This document shows positions 17,422 through 26,956 of a stretch of DNA of 64,000 bases, piece by piece. Positions within the stretch are counted from its first letter, which is position 1; each line of letters opens with the position of its first letter. Under the pieces are notes generated by a model, which worked only from the letters and a program-made list of their open reading frames with translations, searched no databases and was not told the origin of the DNA. This DNA is from Cyclobacteriaceae bacterium YHN15 (GTDB lineage Bacteria; Bacteroidota; Bacteroidia; Cytophagales; Cyclobacteriaceae): assembly GCA_003797895.1 (NCBI GenBank), contig RKQB01000001.1:573822-637821 (forward strand), in the 5' to 3' direction. A program made the translations under genes and the position numbers.

Positions 17422-20400
17422 ATGTTGAAGAAAAAGAGATTCATCCTCCTATTGGCCGTTCTGGGTGTAGGTTTGCTCCTTGCCTTGAATTTTTTTATTA
17501 GTGAGAGAGAAAGCTCTGAAAAATTCCTTGTACCTGTTTCCCAAAAAATGCAAAATACTTTGCAGGAATTTGATCAGGACTATATAGAATTGCTGATGCA
17601 AAATAGGCCGGAGGATCCTTTATCATTTTCAAAATTAAGTTCATTCTCTGCCCATCCATATTTTATATTCGAAGAGGATGGAAATTTGATTTATTGGTCG
17701 GATTTCACCTATATCCCTGATTTTGAAATCTTGAGGATGCAAACTAATCCCTATTTGTTAGAAGATAATAGGGGGATTTTTTTTTCAAAAAAAAGAAGAT
17801 TTACCAGAAATGAAAAAGGGTATTGGCTGGTTCAGGTTTACCCTTTGTATTTCAAACGTGAAATCCAAAATGAATTTCTTCAATCGGGTTTTAATAATGC
17901 CATCTTTGGAAATGATTTCATTACCCTCTCGGGAAATCCGCAGGAAGGATTTTTGGATGTCACCGGTGAAAAAGGGGAATATTATTTTTCATTAAGGTTT
18001 GAACAGGGATATCAGCCCATTGAGCAAACCAATAACCTGACTTTACTGGTTTTCTTTTTTTCACTCTTATTGCTTGTTCTAATTACAGGTTATAGTTTTA
18101 TCAAAACTATTTGGGAAAAAGGAAAAGGATTATTGGCGGTTTTGTATGCCGTTTTAATACTTTTTTCCATACGTATTTTTATGTTGTTTTTTGGATTTCC
18201 CCAGGACTACTTTGATTACGATCTTTTTGATTCCAGTAAGTATGCCTCATCTTGGTTGAATCCTAGTTTAGGAGACCTCTCTTTGAACATTATTTGTTTT
18301 GCAGTCATTTTTTCAATGCTTCTTGGACTCATGAGGGGAGATAAATTCATCAGGAGATTCAATGCACTTAAAAAAAAGTACAGCAAGTGGATGTTCTATA
18401 TGTTGGTTTACACTGTTTCTCTATTGCTTTTAGTGGTGTTTTATGGCTTTTATATCAATATCCTCAGTAATGCCCAGTGGGAACTCAATATTCTCAGCCT
18501 TCCTTCCTTGGACTATTTTAAAATAATCAGTTTATTCATCATTTTCATTGGAGCATCAGGATATATTCTTTTTTCTATTTTAGGATTAAGTTTGCTTTTA
18601 GAAGTTAACCCTGAAGAAAAAACCTATGCTTTGAAGATTTTGATTATTTTTTCTACGCCAATTGTAATCTTTTTGGCATTTTTTAATTGGATACATTTAT
18701 TGGCTTTTTTAACTCACCTGATTTTTTTGATCTCGATAGCCAGTTTTAATCTGTATCGAAATATTTTCAAGTTAGGATTGAATACCTTTCTCACTTTTTT
18801 CTTTGCCTGTCTAGTGGCAGCAATAATCACGGGTATTGCAGCACATGATGTGTTTTTAAAAAATCAATTGCAATCGAAATTAAGATTTGGTAGGCAACAA
18901 TTAGTGGAAAATGATTTGATGGCTGAATTTTTTCTTTCTGATATTATAAGCAGGATCAGTGAGGATTTGTTTATCAAAAACTCTTTGATTGACCCTCTTC
19001 AATCAAAAGAAGCCATTGAAAGAAAGATCAGGAGGATTCACATGACTAATTATTTTGACCAGTATGCATTGAGGGTAAAAGTATTTAATGCTTCGGGAGA
19101 CAATGTTTTGGTAAGAAATGACGAAGAAACATTGGAATCATTACGCTTCAGTTATGTGAAAAGTGACTTTGCCACTTCTGTCAGAGACCTCTATTTTATC
19201 AAAGGGAACGAAGAGAATGTTAGTAATCAATATTTCGGTTTTATACCTCTATATCGTGATGATGTATTTATTGGGACCATTTTTTTGGAGTTAAAGCAAC
19301 TTCGGATTCTTCCAGGAGCTGTATTCCCCAAATTATTGATGGACAGGAATTATTTATCCAATTTTAATGATAAGGACTATAATTACGCTGTTTTTCAGGA
19401 AAAAGAGTTATTGTATGCTGTGGGTGTCTTCAATTACAGGGCTACAGGTTTTAAAGATCTCCTGGATATTTCGGCATTATATTCCAGCGGCATTTACAGA
19501 AAAAGATACCATCACTTTGGGGTTAAGAATGAAGACCGTGAAATTATTGTATCGTCCCCAATTTACCCAGTATATTATATTTTGGCAGATATTTCCCTGT
19601 TCTTTTTGACCTTTATCCTCATGACACTCATCAGCGTAATGATTTATGCTTTAGTGAGAGGTTTAAAATCGTTTGAATTTAATTATGCTACTAAGTTGCA
19701 GATGTATCTCAACTTTGCTTTCTTTTTTCCAATTCTGATTATCTCAGCCATTATTTTAGGATTATTGGCCAATTCTTATCAGGAAGAGCTGCACCGTCAA
19801 TATTTTCAAAAAGCAACCTTGATTAAAGATAATCTTTCAGCTCTTATGGAAAAGCAACAGGCCGGAGTTGTCGAAAAAGATGATTTTTTAGAAGAAGTAA
19901 ATCGGCTTGCAGGTACAACAAATTTGGAAATTAATGTATATAATGAAAAAGGGTACTTACTTATCAGCTCCCAACCTAATATTTTCGATAAAAAAGTTTT
20001 GACCAAATATATCAATCCGACTGCCATAGTGGAGGTGGTAGAAGGCCAAAACAACCTGGTTCTCTTACAGGAAAAGGTAGGTAAGCTGAATTATAAAGCA
20101 GTGTATTCGGCAATACGTTCATCTGATGGTCAAAATATACAGGCCATTATCTCAATCCCTTTCTTTGAATCCGAAACAGAATTGGACATGCTGATTGCTG
20201 ATGTATTAAGTAATATTCTGAATATTTTTGTGCTAGTTTTTATCTTGTTTTTGTTTGTTTCTTATTTCGTATCGAAAAACCTTACCTTACCTTTTAAACT
20301 GCTAACTCAAAAACTTAAGACAACGGAACTTGAAAATAATGAACCGATGTATTGGCCTGTGAAAGACGAAATAGGACTTTTGGTCAATGAATACAATAAC

Positions 20401-21123
20401 ATGTTATTCAAGTTGGAGGCCAGTAAGAATATTCTGGCCAGTACAGAAAAGGAGTCTGCTTGGAGAGAAATGGCAAAGCAGGTAGCCCATGAAATAAAAA
20501 ATCCTTTGACACCCATGAAGCTTACACTTCAGCATTTACTAAGGCTCCAGGCAGAGGGCAAGTTAGAGGATCCACAAATGCTGAAAAAACCAGTAGAAAC
20601 TTTAATACTTCAAGTGGATACACTTAGTGATATTGCGACGTCGTTTTCAACTTTTGCAAAAATGCCCCTCCCTAAAAATGAAATCATGGATTTCAGGAAA
20701 GTGGTGCAGGAAACCTTGGAATTATTTAAAAACAGAGAAAAAAGTGTCATCAGTTTTGAAGATGAAACTAAAACTGAGCAATTATCGGTCATCGGAGATG
20801 ATCAACTTTTTGGCAGGGTTATTTCCAATCTGATCATTAATGGAATACAATCGGTTGAAGAAGGGGTAGGACCTGTTATCAATGTTATACTCAGAGAAAA
20901 TAGCAGAAAGATCATTCTTGAAATAAAGGATAATGGTAAAGGAATACCGGATGAACTGAAGGACAAAATATTTCTTCCAAATTTCAGCACTAAGTCAGAA
21001 GGATCTGGTTTGGGCCTGGCCATAGCAAAACGGGGGGTTGAAACTGCCGGTGGAAACATTTGGTTTGAAACAGAAATAGGTAAAGGAAGTTCTTTCTTTT
21101 TAAGTTTTGATCTTGTGAAGTAA
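17422..21123 (+). CDS. NtrY-like membrane sensor histidine kinase
   Basis: The 1233-residue protein has an N-terminal helix (5-26), a periplasmic region to about 200, a block of about eight helices (205-490), a second extracytoplasmic region with a further helix pair (about 725-790), another sensor segment and a final helix (about 935-955). A HAMP-like linker leads to the kinase core. The H box is AKQVAHEIKNPLTPMKLTL with His1023, and the ATP-binding lid reads DNGKGIPDELKDK and GSGLGLAI. No receiver domain follows, and no response regulator gene is adjacent, so its partner is elsewhere. The membrane layout recalls NtrY but is much larger. Confidence 0.88.
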   Translation: MLKKKRFILLLAVLGVGLLLALNFFISERESSEKFLVPVSQKMQNTLQEFDQDYIELLMQNRPEDPLSFSKLSSFSAHPYFIFEEDGNLIYWSDFTYIPDFEILRMQTNPYLLEDNRGIFFSKKRRFTRNEKGYWLVQVYPLYFKREIQNEFLQSGFNNAIFGNDFITLSGNPQEGFLDVTGEKGEYYFSLRFEQGYQPIEQTNNLTLLVFFFSLLLLVLITGYSFIKTIWEKGKGLLAVLYAVLILFSIRIFMLFFGFPQDYFDYDLFDSSKYASSWLNPSLGDLSLNIICFAVIFSMLLGLMRGDKFIRRFNALKKKYSKWMFYMLVYTVSLLLLVVFYGFYINILSNAQWELNILSLPSLDYFKIISLFIIFIGASGYILFSILGLSLLLEVNPEEKTYALKILIIFSTPIVIFLAFFNWIHLLAFLTHLIFLISIASFNLYRNIFKLGLNTFLTFFFACLVAAIITGIAAHDVFLKNQLQSKLRFGRQQLVENDLMAEFFLSDIISRISEDLFIKNSLIDPLQSKEAIERKIRRIHMTNYFDQYALRVKVFNASGDNVLVRNDEETLESLRFSYVKSDFATSVRDLYFIKGNEENVSNQYFGFIPLYRDDVFIGTIFLELKQLRILPGAVFPKLLMDRNYLSNFNDKDYNYAVFQEKELLYAVGVFNYRATGFKDLLDISALYSSGIYRKRYHHFGVKNEDREIIVSSPIYPVYYILADISLFFLTFILMTLISVMIYALVRGLKSFEFNYATKLQMYLNFAFFFPILIISAIILGLLANSYQEELHRQYFQKATLIKDNLSALMEKQQAGVVEKDDFLEEVNRLAGTTNLEINVYNEKGYLLISSQPNIFDKKVLTKYINPTAIVEVVEGQNNLVLLQEKVGKLNYKAVYSAIRSSDGQNIQAIISIPFFESETELDMLIADVLSNILNIFVLVFILFLFVSYFVSKNLTLPFKLLTQKLKTTELENNEPMYWPVKDEIGLLVNEYNNMLFKLEASKNILASTEKESAWREMAKQVAHEIKNPLTPMKLTLQHLLRLQAEGKLEDPQMLKKPVETLILQVDTLSDIATSFSTFAKMPLPKNEIMDFRKVVQETLELFKNREKSVISFEDETKTEQLSVIGDDQLFGRVISNLIINGIQSVEEGVGPVINVILRENSRKIILEIKDNGKGIPDELKDKIFLPNFSTKSEGSGLGLAIAKRGVETAGGNIWFETEIGKGSSFFLSFDLVK

Positions 21124-21141
21124 GCCATTAATGTGGGCTTT
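21122..21141 (+). terminator. Weak candidate terminator after the kinase gene
   Basis: AAGCC and GGCTT form a 5-bp stem overlapping the stop codon region, with only a short T-stretch. The support is weak. Confidence 0.35.
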
Positions 21142-21215
21142 ATTGATATCAAACGCTTAGCATTTTTAATTCTTAAGACTTAAAATATTACCTTAGTAAG
21201 GACTTTGTGTATAAT

Positions 21216-24200
21216 ATGCTTAGGGTTGGATATTTTCTTTTAATTTTCTTGGTGGTATTGGGTTATCAATTGGATGCTAAGGCACAAATGGAAACCTGTA
21301 AGCGTATCACCCGCTCAATAGCCGAAGCTCCCTTTGTCTTGGATTCCCTGAGTGTTATTGAAGAAAGTATTCGGATTACAGATGGAAAGGAACTTTCATA
21401 TAATTTTTCATACCATCTCAATTCAGGGAAAATAAATATCGATCCAGGGGAAAAGGGTTTCCCGGATACTTTGTCGATATGTTATGAAACATTTCCTTAT
21501 TCTCTTCATCAAAGGATAGCCAAAAGGACTTTATTGGCTGATTATGATTCAATGGCTACTTTCAAGGATTATAGGGTTCAGGCTATACCAGCCTTCGACT
21601 TTAGAGAAGAGCTTTTTCCATCAACCAATCTCAATAAATCAGGAAATCTCACCAGGGGAGTGTCCTTTGGTAATACTCAAAATCTATTTGTCAATTCCTC
21701 TCTCAACCTTCAGATGAACGGGCAATTATCGGATAACCTAAATATCAGGGCTAGCATCACCGATCAAAATGTCCCATTTCAACCTGAAGGGAATACACAA
21801 CAACTTCAGGATTTTGATAATGTTTTGGTAGAATTATACAACGACCGGTTTAATCTGGCAGCAGGAGATGTGGTCTTGCAACAGAGACAATCTGAATTTT
21901 TGAGGTACTATAAAAATGTACAGGGAGCCCAACTTACAACAAATTATAAAATCGGAGATAAATGGAGAGCTTCAACCCAGGGAGCGGCTTCGGTAGCGAA
22001 AGGTAGATTTGCTTCTATTGTCCTTGAAGTTACTGAAGGGACATTAGGCCCTTACAGAATCCCTGGACCAAATAATGAAAGGTTTTTGATTATTCTGGCT
22101 AATTCAGAAAGGGTTTTTTTGGATGGAAGACAGCTTCAAAGAGGATTTAATTACGATTATGTTATTGATTATAACCAAGGAGAGATCACTTTTACGCCAA
22201 ATGTTTTGATCACCCAATACACCCGGATAAGAATAGACTTTGAATTTGCCGAAAGGAATTTTACAAGATCCATCATTACTGCCAATCACATTCAGCAAAC
22301 GGATAAGGTTACTCTATACATGAATTTTTACAGGGAACAGGACAATAGAAACAGGCCTTTATTTTTTGAATATACCGATGAGGATAAAAGACTTCTTGCA
22401 TCAGTTGGAAATGATTTGACATCCGCTGCTGTTCCAAGGGTGGACAGTGTGGCATTTGATGCTAACAGAATTCTTTATAAAAGAATTGCGGAGCTGAATG
22501 ACCTTGGTGAACCCATTGAATTTTATGAATATTCTACTGATCCGGAGCTTGCCCATTTTTCGGTTTCTTTTAGTGAGGTCGGTCAAGGTAATGGAGATTA
22601 TGTTAGGGATATTCAACTTGCGAATGGACCAGTCTTCAAATTTGTTCCTACAGTAAATGGGATTTCCCGTGGAAATTATTCCATTCTCTCCCAATTACCG
22701 GCTCCGAATAAAAAACAAATGTTTACTTCTGGTGCTAAAGTGAAGCTGACTGGATATGAGCATATATATACTGAAGTAGCGCTTTCGAATTCGGATCAAA
22801 ACCTCTTTTCAGAAATAGGAAATGAGATCAACAGAGGATTTGGGATCAAATCAGGGATACAATCAGAAAATAGGGTATTAGATGGTTTTAAAAATTATAG
22901 ATTCAATGCACTGACTGAATTCGAGTATAATTCCATGAATTTCAATTTTATTGACCGTCTGAGATTTATAGAATTTGACAGAGATTGGAGTTTGTCTCAA
23001 GAGGACATGCAGGACCCAGGCCATGAAAGGATTTTTAATACTCAATTTGAACTGAATAAGGACCTACACAATCTTTTCACCTATAGGTTTAATTTAAGAA
23101 ATCGTGGCAATATTTTATCAGGTACACAACATTTGGCAAAATGGCACCAGCAATTCGGGAAAAGAATTTATTTAAAAAACGACTTTTTTCTTCTCAATTC
23201 TGATGTAAGGAACTTAAACTCTTCATGGTTGCGGTACACGGGAGATCTTCGATACCAATCAAAAATACTTGTTCCAGGTTATCGGCTGATGTTGGACCGT
23301 AATAGGGTAAGCAATGTGGAAAGGGATTCCATTGTAAGCACGGCAATGAATTTTCTGGAGCATTTGGTTTACCTCAATACCAATGATACGCTCAAATACT
23401 CCTTTTTTCTAAATGCTTCTGTCAGAGAAGATCAATTCCCTGTCAATGGAGTCATGGTGCCTGATACAGAGGCATTTCAAACCATGTTTGGATTAAAAAG
23501 AAGGTTTAAAGGACATGATTTAAGTGCCAGTTTTACCTATAGGGAACTTGAGTTTCTCAGGGTGAATCAAGAAAGAGAGACAACCGTTTTGGGTAAAATA
23601 GATTATTTGGGATCCCTTGCTAAAGGGATTGTGCGGAATGAATTGAGTTATGCTCTGGGTAATGGCCGCGAATTCAGGAGAGAGTTCGTTTTTTTACAGG
23701 TTCCAACCGGTGAAGGCACTCATGCTTGGAGAGATGACAACGAAGATGGTATACAACAACTCAATGAATTCTATATTGCCATCAATCCGGAAGAAAAAAA
23801 CTTCATCAAGGTTTTTGTTCCTACTACAGATTTTGTCCAGGCATATACCACCATATTCAATTATAGATTGAATGCTAGATTTCCAGATTCATGGAGAAAT
23901 GAAAAAGGGATCAAAAAATTTCTTCAGAAATTTTCAAACACAACCAGCTTAAGCATAGAAAAGAAGATTACCTCTAATGATTTTTGGAATAGGATCAATC
24001 CCTTTGTAGGAGGCTTTGCAGATGAAGATTTGATTTCTGTCAGACAAGTAACCCGTTCTTCTTTTTTCTTCAATCGTTCCTCAGCAAAATATGGATTTGA
24101 CCTTTCCTTGTTTGATAGTCAAAATAAGCAACTTTTGGCCGGTGGTTTTGATGATTTGATACAAAAAGATTGGAGACTGAATACCCGATACAATTTTAAT

Positions 24201-24692
24201 CCAATGGTCAACTTAAGGTTGTTGGGACAAACTGGTAGAAGAATTGCTAATTCTGATTTTTTGGACAATAGAACGTATTCAATTGAACAATATGGCTTTG
24301 GGCCTGAATTGGCCTATCAACCAAGCAGTATTTTCAGGACTACCATTATGTATCAATTTACTGACAAGGTAAATATCAACAATGTGGAATTCAATGAAAG
24401 AGCTACTTTGCACCAGACAGGACTGGATTTACGGTATGCAAAAGCCATCAAGACCACTATCAATGCCAACTTCAAATATACCTTTATTGAATATAATGGT
24501 CTGATCAACTCACCAACAGGTTATGAAATGCTTCAAGCTCTTACCCCAGGAAGCAACTTCACTTGGTCACTCAACTGGCTTCAGAAAATAGGGGAAGGTC
24601 TTCAAATGAACATGGTCTATGAAGGCCGGAATTCTGAGGGACTGGGTAGATTGGTACATATTGGCAGAATGCAGGTGACGGCCTTGTTTTAG
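21216..24692 (+). CDS. Large putative outer-membrane protein of unknown function
   Basis: About 1158 residues begin with a signal peptide ending near AKA-QMETC. I start it at the ATG 21216; a GTG at 21207 is in frame 9 nt upstream. After an N-terminal domain, the sequence has alternating aromatic and polar strands (RYNFNPMVNLRLLGQTGRR, ending MQVTALF) as expected of a beta-barrel. A long middle part contains repeated asparagine- and arginine-rich strands. I do not recognise a named family. It may be cell-surface machinery or a large porin-like barrel. The kinase upstream ends 92 nt earlier and may or may not be linked. Confidence 0.8.
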   Translation: MLRVGYFLLIFLVVLGYQLDAKAQMETCKRITRSIAEAPFVLDSLSVIEESIRITDGKELSYNFSYHLNSGKINIDPGEKGFPDTLSICYETFPYSLHQRIAKRTLLADYDSMATFKDYRVQAIPAFDFREELFPSTNLNKSGNLTRGVSFGNTQNLFVNSSLNLQMNGQLSDNLNIRASITDQNVPFQPEGNTQQLQDFDNVLVELYNDRFNLAAGDVVLQQRQSEFLRYYKNVQGAQLTTNYKIGDKWRASTQGAASVAKGRFASIVLEVTEGTLGPYRIPGPNNERFLIILANSERVFLDGRQLQRGFNYDYVIDYNQGEITFTPNVLITQYTRIRIDFEFAERNFTRSIITANHIQQTDKVTLYMNFYREQDNRNRPLFFEYTDEDKRLLASVGNDLTSAAVPRVDSVAFDANRILYKRIAELNDLGEPIEFYEYSTDPELAHFSVSFSEVGQGNGDYVRDIQLANGPVFKFVPTVNGISRGNYSILSQLPAPNKKQMFTSGAKVKLTGYEHIYTEVALSNSDQNLFSEIGNEINRGFGIKSGIQSENRVLDGFKNYRFNALTEFEYNSMNFNFIDRLRFIEFDRDWSLSQEDMQDPGHERIFNTQFELNKDLHNLFTYRFNLRNRGNILSGTQHLAKWHQQFGKRIYLKNDFFLLNSDVRNLNSSWLRYTGDLRYQSKILVPGYRLMLDRNRVSNVERDSIVSTAMNFLEHLVYLNTNDTLKYSFFLNASVREDQFPVNGVMVPDTEAFQTMFGLKRRFKGHDLSASFTYRELEFLRVNQERETTVLGKIDYLGSLAKGIVRNELSYALGNGREFRREFVFLQVPTGEGTHAWRDDNEDGIQQLNEFYIAINPEEKNFIKVFVPTTDFVQAYTTIFNYRLNARFPDSWRNEKGIKKFLQKFSNTTSLSIEKKITSNDFWNRINPFVGGFADEDLISVRQVTRSSFFFNRSSAKYGFDLSLFDSQNKQLLAGGFDDLIQKDWRLNTRYNFNPMVNLRLLGQTGRRIANSDFLDNRTYSIEQYGFGPELAYQPSSIFRTTIMYQFTDKVNINNVEFNERATLHQTGLDLRYAKAIKTTINANFKYTFIEYNGLINSPTGYEMLQALTPGSNFTWSLNWLQKIGEGLQMNMVYEGRNSEGLGRLVHIGRMQVTALF

Positions 24693-24739
24693 ACAGAAAG
24701 TGAATTAAATATCATATATCTTGGTTTCGGCTATATTTT

Positions 24740-25153
24740 TTAATGGTGCGATTCCTTGATATATCCCCAACCCTCAGCCTGTCTCTGAACAATTTCAAGA
24801 ATCCCATCGGGAACAATTTCTACGCCCACTATAAGTTGGGACTCATTCACTTTATACCTTTTCATGGTTTGTTCGCAGACTTTAAACGATACATTTTCAC
24901 TATCTTTTAAGTTAAGGACATCAGATGCAACTGAAGATTTTTCATTAACAAGCATTGGAAGCGCGCCGCCATAAATAACCACTAGAAACTTAGAATCCGG
25001 ATAAGCAGCAGACATCCCATTGATATGTCTTATTACAGCTTGGTGCGTCTCGGGATCTTTGCTTGTGACATCGAATACTATTTTCACTGGATTTGCTTGG
25101 CCCCATGCTGCAAACATTATAAAGAGAATGGGGATTATTATTAACTTTTTCAT
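24740..25153 (-). CDS. DsrE-like exported protein
   Basis: This 137-residue protein has a signal peptide (1-20) and a DsrE/DsrF-like fold: KIVFDVTSKD, a HQAVIRHINGM helix, FLVVIYGGALPML and a later VSFKVCEQTMKRY with one Cys at the position where DsrE-like proteins often have it. DsrE proteins handle sulfur transfer, but exported single-Cys forms are poorly characterised. It starts 10 nt downstream of the Tat protein gene end, so the two are probably cotranscribed. Confidence 0.8.
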   Translation of the reverse strand: MKKLIIIPILFIMFAAWGQANPVKIVFDVTSKDPETHQAVIRHINGMSAAYPDSKFLVVIYGGALPMLVNEKSSVASDVLNLKDSENVSFKVCEQTMKRYKVNESQLIVGVEIVPDGILEIVQRQAEGWGYIKESHH

Positions 25154-25163
25154 ATTCTATTTT

Positions 25164-25844
25164 TCAACCTCCTGCATAAATATATCCGCAGTTTTTTTCC
25201 TGGGCCCTGCCAAGTGCCCATACTCCTGATGGTACCAATTGAATATCTGGCAAAATATTGTTAAGCCAATCCTTTTTGACCTCTTCATGGTTCAAATTCA
25301 TAGCCTTGGAGACAAAACCACTCATAACATTAATTGCCAATTCACAGACACAGAACATAGCTCCCCTTTCCTGTAATCTTTTAATTCCATCAATTCCTGG
25401 GATTGGATAATCACCATCTTTTGGAATATAAAATGGATTCCTGACGGCAGGTTTTCCGGTAGTATTGTCAGTAATTTGAAATGCTTCACCTAGCTTGTAT
25501 TTATTCCATGCTGCATCTTTCATTGCGAAGGGTATGGCATTATGCCTTAGTACCACCATTGCTGTCAAGTCTTCGTCAGGTGTACCGGTTTGGTTGTTTG
25601 TCAAGTGAAATGCCCAAGTCCAAATAAAGGGAAAACCATCATGAGGCTCAGGAGCATCATAAACAATTCTGTGTGAACCTTTTATTTTTTCCATCCATGC
25701 TTCTGACTCATTGATATTCATGCTCGGGATTGGATTTGATGGTAAAGAATTGGCGAGTAGAGGAGGATTCAGCCCAGCAATTCCTGCTGTTGCCGCCAAT
25801 GCTCCAATAAACTTTCTTCTGGAGTTTTCAATATTAGATTTCAT
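25164..25844 (-). CDS. Tat-exported protein of unknown function
   Basis: I place the start at the ATG 25844 (MKSNIENSRRKFIGALAAT). An upstream ATG at 25889 only adds 15 residues in front of the twin-arginine signal. The signal RRKFIG is followed by a hydrophobic stretch. The mature ~195 residues contain HRIVYDAPEPHDG, FIWTWAFHLTNNQTG and a CELAINVM segment. I do not assign a function. It appears coupled to the DsrE-like gene downstream, so a redox or sulfur role is possible but not shown. Confidence 0.78.
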   Translation of the reverse strand: MKSNIENSRRKFIGALAATAGIAGLNPPLLANSLPSNPIPSMNINESEAWMEKIKGSHRIVYDAPEPHDGFPFIWTWAFHLTNNQTGTPDEDLTAMVVLRHNAIPFAMKDAAWNKYKLGEAFQITDNTTGKPAVRNPFYIPKDGDYPIPGIDGIKRLQERGAMFCVCELAINVMSGFVSKAMNLNHEEVKKDWLNNILPDIQLVPSGVWALGRAQEKNCGYIYAGG

Positions 25845-26195
25845 AGCATTACTATTTTGAATTATGATTATGTTAATTGTTGAAACCAAGTTAAAATTGT
25901 CTTTAGGAATTCACTTGACAATCATTAGCAATAATAGTTTGGTTGTTTTGAATAGACTTCTCCTGTTTGATTAAAGTTGAAGTTATATGATAGATCAAAA
26001 CCTCTTTGAATCAAACATAATTATTGGTTATGACTTCCAAAGCTCCTTATGAAAAGCCATTAGACTGTTATTAAGCTTACAAACCAATAATCAAAGCTAC
26101 TTTGATTCTTTTCAAGGTTCCTTCACATTTGGTTCAAAAAATGAAACTTTTGATTCAGAGAAAATATTGCATGTGTATTTTATTCTTCGGTCAAT
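25845..26195. other. Gene-free gap with repeated ATCAAA/TTTGAT motifs
   Basis: No coding region is seen in this 351-nt gap. It contains a perfect inverted repeat, AATCAAAG-N3-CTTTGATT (26089-26107), and a looser relative near 25993-26015. These could be binding sites for a regulator of the divergently spaced minus-strand genes, or AT-rich coincidence. Confidence 0.4.
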
Positions 26196-26864
26196 TTATT
26201 TTATATAAACCAACTCCAACTTCCTAAACTCCACCTCAGCTCCTTCTGCTTGAATAGCTATTTTTCCTTTGGTGGCTGTGCTGCCAAAGCCATGATTGAC
26301 CAAATCCCCATTGACCCAAACTTTGATTTCGTCGCCCCGGCATTCGATTAGCATATGGTTCCATTCTCCTAAGGGCTTTTCGGAACCATCAGTCAGGTTA
26401 AGGATGCGCCTGCCTTTGCCCTCGGTAACACCCCAGTTTTCTTTTGGACCTCTTCTAGCTTCCATATCAGGAACCTCAATGTCTTCCCCAATGACCCAAA
26501 AATCCCCGGCGTTTTCATGCATCATCTGAACTTCTATGGATTTTGGAAACATTTCATACAGGAATCTATGAGAAGAAGCATGTACCAAAACACCACAATT
26601 CCCTGGCTCTTCTGGAAATCTGTATTCTATCTCCAAACGATAGTTTTCAACTTCCCTTTCAGTAATTAAGTGGCCAAGTGGTGTGCCAAGGCTTACCAGC
26701 AAGCCTTCCCGAACAATAAAGGGTTTTCTTAATGAGGGATCTTTGTCCAGTTCAGGCACATCCATGTACCAACCGCTGAGATCTTTTCCATTAAAAAGAC
26801 TTTGAGCCTGGCTTTGAATTGCCAAAAAGAAAAACAAAAGGAGCAATGGGGAGATTTTTTTCAT
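26196..26864 (-). CDS. DUF1080 (3-keto-disaccharide hydrolase-like) protein
   Basis: The 222-residue protein has a signal peptide (1-20, ending SQAQS) and a concanavalin-like fold typical of DUF1080: LFNGKDLSGWY at the N-terminus, YRLEIEYRFPEEPGNCGVLVH in the middle, and WNHMLIECRGDEIKVWVNG near the end. Relatives act on glycosides or 3-keto-disaccharides outside the cytoplasm. It stands alone on the minus strand, with the M20 peptidase divergent to it. Confidence 0.88.
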   Translation of the reverse strand: MKKISPLLLLFFFLAIQSQAQSLFNGKDLSGWYMDVPELDKDPSLRKPFIVREGLLVSLGTPLGHLITEREVENYRLEIEYRFPEEPGNCGVLVHASSHRFLYEMFPKSIEVQMMHENAGDFWVIGEDIEVPDMEARRGPKENWGVTEGKGRRILNLTDGSEKPLGEWNHMLIECRGDEIKVWVNGDLVNHGFGSTATKGKIAIQAEGAEVEFRKLELVYIK

Positions 26865-26956
26865 GAAGGTAATATACCTATTGGCTTAATTATTGACAAA
26901 CGGTATTGTTTGAAATATAATTTTTGGGCTATTTCAGATCCTGAAATGAAATCCTT

